DNA from: Lachnospiraceae bacterium
Lineage (GTDB): Bacteria; Bacillota; Clostridia; Lachnospirales; Lachnospiraceae
Direction of reading: 5' to 3'
Assembly: GCA_009774235.1 (NCBI GenBank)
Contig: VSNJ01000142.1
Span: 1-10,619, forward strand
Length of the DNA stretch: 10,619 nucleotides
Shown in pieces: positions 5,720-10,619 of the stretch. The position numbers and the translations under genes are program-made. Each line of letters opens with the position of its first letter. The stretch's first letter is position 1. The notes beneath the pieces are model-generated. The model was not told the DNA's origin and did not search any database. It was given only the letters and a program-made list of their open reading frames with translations.

Positions 5720-8239
5720 TTATAAATAAAGGTATTTCCTTATTTCTTCTTCCGTTATGCCATACTGGTGCACCATGTCTGCATGATGTTCTTTAATATA
5801 ATCTATATCACCATCATGCCCCGCCTTCTCAAGCCCTGCCGAAATATCTGACAGTCTCTTTGCTCCAATATTCAGAGAAGAAGACTTCAATGCATGGACA
5901 GCTATAGTATAATTCTTCCAGTCCTCCTTTTCAAAAAACATTTCAAGCTCTGGCTGTTTTTGTTTTTTTATCTGAAGGAATACTGTAAGTATTTCTTTAT
6001 AAATTTCTACTTTATCTGTGCTGTATTCCATTCCAAGCTTTATATCAAGACACTCTTTATCAATGCCATTGTCATTTTCCTGGACATCTTTTCCTAAACT
6101 GCCAGGACTGGTAGTTTCTTCCAGGTTACAAACCCATTCTTTTAACTTTTCTGTTGGAAGATACTTCTGCAACATTGCTTCTAATTCTTTGCTGTTTACT
6201 GGCTTACTTATATAATCAGAAAAACCTGCCTCCAGGTACATTTCCCTGGCTCCTGAAATAGCATTGGCAGTCATGGCTATTACAGGAATACCCTTGCACT
6301 TATTGTCTTCCATTATATTAAGGTATTCCAATGCTTCTATTCCACTCATTCCTGGCATCATATGGTCTAAAAATATAATGTCAAAACGCTCATCCTGGAC
6401 ACATTCTATACATTCCTTGCCACTTCTTACACTTTTAATATTTACTTTTGTCTGTTTAAGCAGGTTTTTTACTACAACATGATTCATTGTATTGTCATCT
6501 ACAAGAAGAACCTTTGCATCTGGTGCAATAAAGCTTTCTTTATATTTCTCTTGTGCCTTGACAAACTTCTTATATTTTTCCTTAAAATCACCAATAGGTT
6601 CCATATTACATACACCCTGTGGGATTTCAAGAATAAATACTGAACCACTGCCATAAACACTGTCCACATTTATAATACCATGCATCTGTTGTACAAGGCT
6701 GCTAGTAATTGCAAGCCCAAGCCCTGTTCCCTCTATATTCCTGTTTTCTTTTAAATCTAGCCTCTCAAAACCCATAAAAAGCCTTGGCAGGTCTTCTTCC
6801 CTTATTCCAATGCCTGTATCCCTTACCTCTATTTTAAGAACCATATTTTTATCTGAAATATTCCTGCCTGATACAGAAAAAGTAACTTTTCCTTTTTCTG
6901 TGTATTTAACAGCATTGTTCAGTATATTTACAATAATCTGGCCTATACGCAGGGAATCACCATATAACTTATCTGGCAGTGTACTGTCAACCTGTATATC
7001 CAGTTCAAGCCCTTTCTGTTCTGAACGTAGCTGTACCATATTTACAACATCATTCAGTACAGAACTTAAATGGTATTCTTCATCGACAATCTCCATTTTA
7101 CCTGATTCTATCTTTGAAAAGTCCAATATATCATTAATAATTGCCAACAGGCTGTTACTTGCACTTTTTACATTCTGTGCATATCCAGTAATATTTTCAT
7201 CCCTGGACTCACGGAGTATCATTTCATTCATTCCTATAACTGCGTTAATAGGGGTTCTTATTTCATGTGACATATTGGCAAGAAAACTACTTTTAGCCTT
7301 ATTAGCACTTTCAGCGATATTTTTTGCCTCTTTAAGTTCTTTACTCTCTTTTGCTTTCTGGTCAACAGTAATAAAATAAAGATAAAATATCATAAATACT
7401 ATGCTTATCATTCCAAATACAAACATAACAAAATAAATTATACCTGAAATCCTTCCATAAGCATTTTTTACTGTTATATATCCTTCAAGTACAATATCAA
7501 GCTTACCAATCTTTGATATAAATACAAAGCCTCCCCCATACCTGCCTTTAATATATCTGGCATAAGAAGATACCTCCTGCAGTTTTTCAGAAAGTTCCTT
7601 ATATTCCTGTTTAACTTCTTTATTATTTAAAATACCATCTGCTTTGTCTGGTTCCCATTCCCCAAATAAGGCTATAATTTCACCTGAACTTGCAGCAATT
7701 GCAGTTTTTCCTTTGCCGCCGTTATAAGAAATGCCAAACTTTGGTTCAATAATATCATTTTTATACAGCCTGTATAGTACATATTTAACACTATTTCCCG
7801 AATACACAGGCACAGAAAGAATAATTCCTTTTTCACTGCTGCATGAAACTACATCATTACCATTAAATGTATCCTGTATACAATGTAAATCTTTATCAGG
7901 CAGTTTTTCACCATACACATGTTTACATTCACATGTAACCATTCCAGAACTAATGCCTTCTTCTGCATCCATTGACGCAAAGAATTTATCCAGGTTATCT
8001 GGATTTTTATTAAAATATGATGCAATAATCTGCATTTTTTCTATTTCCGCATTAAACTTTTCTTCAACCTCATAAGACATTAGCGCAGCATCTGTAGAAA
8101 TCTTCTCCACGAAATATTCATTTAAAATATTTTTCATTTTAAAGGTAAGAAACATTCCCATTAAAACTACTACAACAGCAAATATAGAGAAACTTATTAT
8201 TAGTTTATAATATTTCCGAAATTTATTAACAAGTAACAA
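5720..8239 (-). CDS. Membrane hybrid sensor histidine kinase with receiver and HPt domains
   Basis: An 839-residue phosphorelay kinase. Membrane segments at about 12-33 and 264-290 enclose an extracytoplasmic sensor of some 230 residues that looks Cache-like (inference) and carries four Cys within 31 residues (103, 105, 120, 133). A short coiled linker leads to HisKA with His325 in SHEIRTP. The ATPase domain has its N box at NNAVKYT (Asn442), DTGIGI at 474-479 and GTGLGLAI at 504-511. A receiver spans about 575-695 with Asp581/582, phospho-acceptor Asp625 in FLDHMMPG, Thr657 and Lys679. A C-terminal HPt has His782 in VHALKSSS. All phosphotransfer residues are intact. No response regulator or DNA-binding gene is adjacent, so the output partner is elsewhere. 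The start is TTG, supported by AGGAGGT five bases upstream; no better ATG lies before the first membrane segment. Confidence 0.95.
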   Translation of the reverse strand: MLLVNKFRKYYKLIISFSIFAVVVVLMGMFLTFKMKNILNEYFVEKISTDAALMSYEVEEKFNAEIEKMQIIASYFNKNPDNLDKFFASMDAEEGISSGMVTCECKHVYGEKLPDKDLHCIQDTFNGNDVVSCSSEKGIILSVPVYSGNSVKYVLYRLYKNDIIEPKFGISYNGGKGKTAIAASSGEIIALFGEWEPDKADGILNNKEVKQEYKELSEKLQEVSSYARYIKGRYGGGFVFISKIGKLDIVLEGYITVKNAYGRISGIIYFVMFVFGMISIVFMIFYLYFITVDQKAKESKELKEAKNIAESANKAKSSFLANMSHEIRTPINAVIGMNEMILRESRDENITGYAQNVKSASNSLLAIINDILDFSKIESGKMEIVDEEYHLSSVLNDVVNMVQLRSEQKGLELDIQVDSTLPDKLYGDSLRIGQIIVNILNNAVKYTEKGKVTFSVSGRNISDKNMVLKIEVRDTGIGIREEDLPRLFMGFERLDLKENRNIEGTGLGLAITSSLVQQMHGIINVDSVYGSGSVFILEIPQGVCNMEPIGDFKEKYKKFVKAQEKYKESFIAPDAKVLLVDDNTMNHVVVKNLLKQTKVNIKSVRSGKECIECVQDERFDIIFLDHMMPGMSGIEALEYLNIMEDNKCKGIPVIAMTANAISGAREMYLEAGFSDYISKPVNSKELEAMLQKYLPTEKLKEWVCNLEETTSPGSLGKDVQENDNGIDKECLDIKLGMEYSTDKVEIYKEILTVFLQIKKQKQPELEMFFEKEDWKNYTIAVHALKSSSLNIGAKRLSDISAGLEKAGHDGDIDYIKEHHADMVHQYGITEEEIRKYLYL

Positions 8240-8244
8240 ATTCT

Positions 8245-8251
8245 ACCTCCT
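8245..8251 (-). promoter_or_regulatory. Strong ribosome binding site fixing the TTG start of the kinase
   Basis: AGGAGGT read on the minus strand lies five bases before TTG at 8237-8239. The near-perfect complementarity to the 16S tail and ideal spacing make the TTG the best start. Confidence 0.85.
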
Positions 8252-8266
8252 CTATGTGCTATCCAT

Positions 8267-8301
8267 AACCTGGCTAGAAGTATCTGCCTGTCTGCCAGGT
8301 T
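8267..8301. other. Intercistronic hairpin between ttcA and the kinase gene
   Basis: AACCTGGC (8267-8274) and GCCAGGTT (8294-8301) form a perfect 8-bp stem around a 19-base loop. There is no T-run on the minus strand, and it ends 15 bases before the kinase ribosome site. It could be a processing site, a partial attenuator or an mRNA-protecting hairpin. Its position leaves the kinase readable from the upstream promoter. Confidence 0.45.
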
Positions 8302-8307
8302 CTTATA

Positions 8308-9168
8308 TCAGTCCCTGCTTTTGTAGTTATCAAGAAAACTGTGCTTAACTCCATTCTCTTTGTAAGCAATAATAGTATTTAAGTTTATATTTTCCACACT
8401 TTTAAATATGTTGCCTTCAATATATGGATTTATCTTTCTAAGATTACGTATAAGATTTTTTATTTCTTCCCGCTTTGAAGTAATAACACCATCCCCACAT
8501 GTATTACAATTATCTGTAAACCTGCATGCACACTGTAAGAACTTAAGGCAATTATAATCCATCCAGTGTATTATATCTTCTTCTCTTATAAAATACATAG
8601 GCCTTATAAGTTCCATACCTTCAAAATTAGTGCTGTGAAGCTTTGGCATCATTGTCTGTATCTGTGCACCATACAACATACCCATAAGTATAGTTTCAAT
8701 TACATCATCATAGTGGTGTCCAAGTGCAATCTTATTGCAACCAAGCTTCCTGGCATTATTGTAAAGATATCCCCTTCTCATACGTGCACATAGATAACAT
8801 GGGGATTTTTCTATTTCATATACAGCATCAAATATTTGTGTTTCAAATATTGTTATTGGGATATTTAAAAGCCTTGCATTATTTTCCAATGCTTCCCTGT
8901 TGGCTTTATTATAACCTGGATCCATAACAAGAAATGAAAGACGGAAATCAAATTTATTATGTTTCTTAAGTTCCTGGAAGAGTTTAGCCATAAGCATTGA
9001 ATCTTTGCCTCCTGAGATGCAGACCGCTACATGGTCTCCTTCTTCAAGAAGCCTATATTCATTAATTGCCTTTGCAAACCTGCTAAACAGCTTTTTATGG
9101 AATTTCTTTCTTATACTTTTCTCAACATCCTCATTTAATGTGCTGTGTTGCTGGTTCTGCCCGTCCAT
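8308..9168 (-). CDS. ttcA: TtcA-family tRNA 2-thiocytidine synthase
   Basis: This 286-residue ATP-pyrophosphatase carries the PP-loop SGGKDS (52-57), CYLC (Cys124, Cys127) followed by ARMRRGYLY, the LGHHYDDVIET motif (149-159) and the MPKL...IRPM segment typical of TtcA. TtcA inserts sulfur at cytidine 32 of certain tRNAs using ATP and a 4Fe-4S cluster held by the CxxC pair and a later Cys. Here the C-terminal part has five Cys (207, 213, 215, 221, 224), with CNTCG aligning best with the third-ligand region; this is richer than the E. coli pattern. Some TtcA-like proteins of anaerobes have untested specificity, so the exact tRNA target is inferred. GGAG lies nine bases before the ATG. The gene begins 33 bases after the transglycosylase and is probably cotranscribed. 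Confidence 0.88.
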   Translation of the reverse strand: MDGQNQQHSTLNEDVEKSIRKKFHKKLFSRFAKAINEYRLLEEGDHVAVCISGGKDSMLMAKLFQELKKHNKFDFRLSFLVMDPGYNKANREALENNARLLNIPITIFETQIFDAVYEIEKSPCYLCARMRRGYLYNNARKLGCNKIALGHHYDDVIETILMGMLYGAQIQTMMPKLHSTNFEGMELIRPMYFIREEDIIHWMDYNCLKFLQCACRFTDNCNTCGDGVITSKREEIKNLIRNLRKINPYIEGNIFKSVENINLNTIIAYKENGVKHSFLDNYKSRD

Positions 9169-9201
9169 TTATTTACGCTCCATAGATTTTAATATTATGT
9201 A

Positions 9202-9927
9202 TCAGCCTACTGAATTAGCTGTTTCAAATGCTTCTTTATAACTGAGTACCTTATTTACATATGTAGTGCAATATGAAGGCACTCCTCCATTACGCCTGAC
9301 TGCACCGCTTCCTGCATTGTATGCAGCAAGTGCAAGCCTTACATCACCATTAAATTCTTTTAACTTCATAGCAATACATTTTGCCCCGCCCATTATATTC
9401 TGCTCTGGGTCATATGGGTCATCAACTCCAAGCCCTTTTGCTGTTTCTGGCATAAGCTGCATTACACCCATTGCACCTGCACTTGAAACACAATCCGGGT
9501 TAAAGTCTGATTCTGCCTTTGCTATAGCTTTTAACAGGCTCTCAGATACATTGTATTTCTTTGCTGCTGCCTTAAAATATTCATCATATTTTGTCTTCTT
9601 CATAGAAGAAGCTGGAACAGCTGTCTGCGCCCCTCCTGATGATGTAACCTTTTTACCAGGCTTTTCATTGTCTTCTGCTATATCTATATACATTACAGTC
9701 CTGCCTGTAACAGGGTCTCTGTATGTAATACCATCTGTTGTTTTACTGCTGTCATCTTCTGCAGGTGCTTCTTTTCTGTTGCTCTTTTCTTCTTTTTTGA
9801 TTTTATCCTTTTTACTGTCTAGTATTTCTTTAAACGCAGTAATAGTTGTTTCCCTTCCGCTGTTTTCTGGATATGTCTTCACTGGTTTTATATTAAGAAC
9901 ATTAGGATAAGAAACCTGGCTTATCAT
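9202..9927 (-). CDS. SLT-domain lytic transglycosylase without signal peptide
   Basis: Residues about 113-230 are a soluble lytic transglycosylase (lysozyme-like) domain: catalytic Glu139 in AIAKAESDFNP, the GAMGVMQLMPETAKGLGV motif (151-168), DPEQNI, and AAYNAG (201-206). Such enzymes cleave the MurNAc-GlcNAc bond to leave 1,6-anhydroMurNAc. The first 110 residues are a charged, disordered-looking region with a short conserved-looking patch ITYRDPVTGRTVMYID (67-82). No hydrophobic signal peptide or membrane anchor is visible, which is odd for a wall enzyme. In flagellated Clostridia such proteins can be tied to flagellar or other non-Sec export, but no flagellar gene is visible here. The ATG overlaps the stop of the preceding gene (ATGA), with GGGAGG eight bases upstream, so translation is coupled. 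Confidence 0.92.
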   Translation of the reverse strand: MISQVSYPNVLNIKPVKTYPENSGRETTITAFKEILDSKKDKIKKEEKSNRKEAPAEDDSSKTTDGITYRDPVTGRTVMYIDIAEDNEKPGKKVTSSGGAQTAVPASSMKKTKYDEYFKAAAKKYNVSESLLKAIAKAESDFNPDCVSSAGAMGVMQLMPETAKGLGVDDPYDPEQNIMGGAKCIAMKLKEFNGDVRLALAAYNAGSGAVRRNGGVPSYCTTYVNKVLSYKEAFETANSVG

Positions 9928-10253
9928 CTGAAATTCCTCCCGGCGCTTCTGAATAATTCTTCTATTGTCAAGTTATTATCTGCATTTTTATAACCTGGCC
10001 TGTCTGTATGCACACATCCTATATCTGCACTATGTACAGTGATGGTACTGTCCTGTACTTTACTACATAAAGCATTTATGCTGCTTGCAGTACCAGGGCG
10101 GGCGTATAAAGCATCTGCTGTTTTAACTTTATGGATGTCTATTTCTCTATATGATGCATTGTGGCTTCCTTGCATAACTGCTTGTAAAACCCCTTTGGTT
10201 ACTGCATCTTTTACTTTGGATGTATGTGCCTTTTTAACTTTATTTATATCCAA
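9924..10253 (-). CDS. Small 109-residue protein of unknown function, coupled to the transglycosylase
   Basis: I do not recognise this family. It starts at TTG (10251-10253) with GGGAGG six bases upstream, and its TGA overlaps the transglycosylase ATG. It has no signal peptide or membrane segment. A short internal similarity is visible: DINKVKKA at the N-terminus and DIHKVKTA about 37 residues later, possibly a diverged duplication. It has two Cys in the middle and a charged, polar C-terminus. As first gene of the unit it may be a partner, chaperone or regulator of the transglycosylase, by position only. The strong ribosome site and stop/start overlap support a real gene. Confidence 0.75.
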   Translation of the reverse strand: MDINKVKKAHTSKVKDAVTKGVLQAVMQGSHNASYREIDIHKVKTADALYARPGTASSINALCSKVQDSTITVHSADIGCVHTDRPGYKNADNNLTIEELFRSAGRNFR

Positions 10254-10259
10254 ATCCTG

Positions 10260-10265
10260 CCTCCC
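10260..10265 (-). promoter_or_regulatory. Ribosome binding site fixing a TTG start
   Basis: GGGAGG on the minus strand, six bases before TTG at 10251-10253. No ATG in frame near here competes, so this site decides the start of the 109-residue gene. Confidence 0.75.
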
Positions 10266-10294
10266 TAAGTACTCTTATATCTATTTATACAGAT

Positions 10295-10322
10295 ATTATG
10301 AGTTTATCATCTTTTAGTACAA
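10295..10322 (-). promoter_or_regulatory. Candidate promoter for the five-gene operon
   Basis: TTGTAC (10317-10322) and CATAAT (10295-10300, five of six consensus bases) are 16 bases apart on the minus strand, about 40 bases before the TTG start. An overlapping pair (TTGAAA with TAAACT) is also possible. The AT-rich setting makes the choice uncertain. Confidence 0.35.
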
Positions 10323-10368
10323 GTTTCAAGCTGTTTTTCTCTATACACAATATAATTTCCAATTATCT

Positions 10369-10578
10369 TTATATTGTACATATGGTGGTATAACGTAGGT
10401 TCATGTGCAGGTAAATATTTCCATCCAGGGGCACGCTTCCGCTACGATGGCACACACAACAGTGCATAGAATCTGAAAGAACCAGATTCAAGCACTGGCG
10501 GTGCCAAAATGCCCCCTTAATGGAAAATATTTACCTGCACATGGAACTGCTGTATATAAAAATATATGTACAATATAA
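10369..10578 (+). repeat. Palindromic structured element B (same family as 3199-3390)
   Basis: A 210-base imperfect palindrome with perfect 15-base inverted ends (10369-10383, TTATATTGTACATAT, and 10564-10578). A long stem pairs 10402-10424 with 10520-10543 with one bulge. Inner stems are GGGGCA/TGCCCC (10428-10433, 10510-10515), GGCAC/GTGCC (10449-10453, 10501-10505), CAGTGC/GCACTG (10460-10465, 10492-10497) and a 7-bp apical stem (10469-10475, 10483-10489) around the loop AAAGAAC. Read on the plus strand the centre 10460-10500 aligns gap-free with the minus-strand centre of element A. The inverted ends also resemble those of A (TTAWWTTGTACA). It lies upstream of the five-gene operon and points away from it. 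It has no open frame and no T-run. Confidence 0.88.
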
Positions 10579-10619
10579 AATAACAAAGAAAATAGATTAT
10601 TTTAATTACCATCAAAACC

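Larger units (their letters stand above)
10254..10619. other. 366-base gene-free right end
   Basis: It holds the ribosome site and candidate promoter of the 109-residue gene (10254-10322), AT-rich sequence with nothing recognised (10323-10368), palindromic element B (10369-10578) and 41 AT-rich bases to the window edge. No coding frame here has a ribosome site. Confidence 0.65.

Noticed and set aside
6810..7379. 189-codon open frame on the plus strand
   Set aside because: Antisense to the HisKA and ATPase domains of the kinase, whose motifs are intact.
9266..9910. 214-codon open frame on the plus strand
   Set aside because: It is the antisense shadow of the transglycosylase gene, with Ser/Leu/Ile-rich low-complexity content, and the minus-strand gene has clear catalytic motifs.

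Overview
The window is AT-rich and every convincing gene lies on the minus strand, so transcription runs right to left. Low GC, heavy use of AGG for arginine, strong GGAGG-type ribosome sites, TTG starts, and families such as DUF4867 and a TtcA-like enzyme point to a Clostridia bacterium, most probably Lachnospiraceae (inference from gene content and style, not a database match). No rRNA, tRNA, CRISPR array, transposase or phage gene was seen.

In transcription order: (i) 10619-10254, leader region with a long palindromic element (10369-10578) and a candidate promoter. (ii) 10253-5017, an apparent five-gene operon: a small unknown protein (TTG start); a soluble lytic transglycosylase joined to it by an ATGA overlap; a TtcA-type tRNA thiolation enzyme; an 839-residue membrane hybrid sensor histidine kinase with receiver and HPt domains (TTG start); and a DUF4867 cupin-like protein. 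A hairpin at 4953-4996 probably ends this unit. (iii) 4886-3435, an RsmF-type rRNA cytosine-5 methyltransferase with its own candidate promoter. (iv) 3434-2934, a 501-base gene-free stretch holding a second long palindromic element (3199-3390) and a good promoter for the next unit. (v) 2933-1, a translationally coupled trio: an omega-amidase-like nitrilase family enzyme, a 64-residue unknown protein, and a TPR protein running off the left edge. The last 126 visible residues of the TPR protein are 21 uninterrupted copies of a six-residue RLREEE repeat.

The gene set is mostly housekeeping (RNA modification, cell-wall cutting, metabolite repair, signalling), and I see no single pathway that joins it. 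The most interesting observation is that the two palindromic elements, 7 kb apart and in opposite orientation, are members of one family. Their 41-base centres align without gaps. The flanks (CAGTGCATA, AAGCACTGGCG) and the 7-base loop (AAAGWAC) are conserved, while the 7-bp stem between them has changed at five of seven pairs and still pairs perfectly. A further 5-bp stem has also been swapped. This is the pattern of a structure-selected RNA or of a mobile hairpin element, and I cannot match it to a named family from memory. The second point of interest is the long charged repeat helix in the TPR protein.
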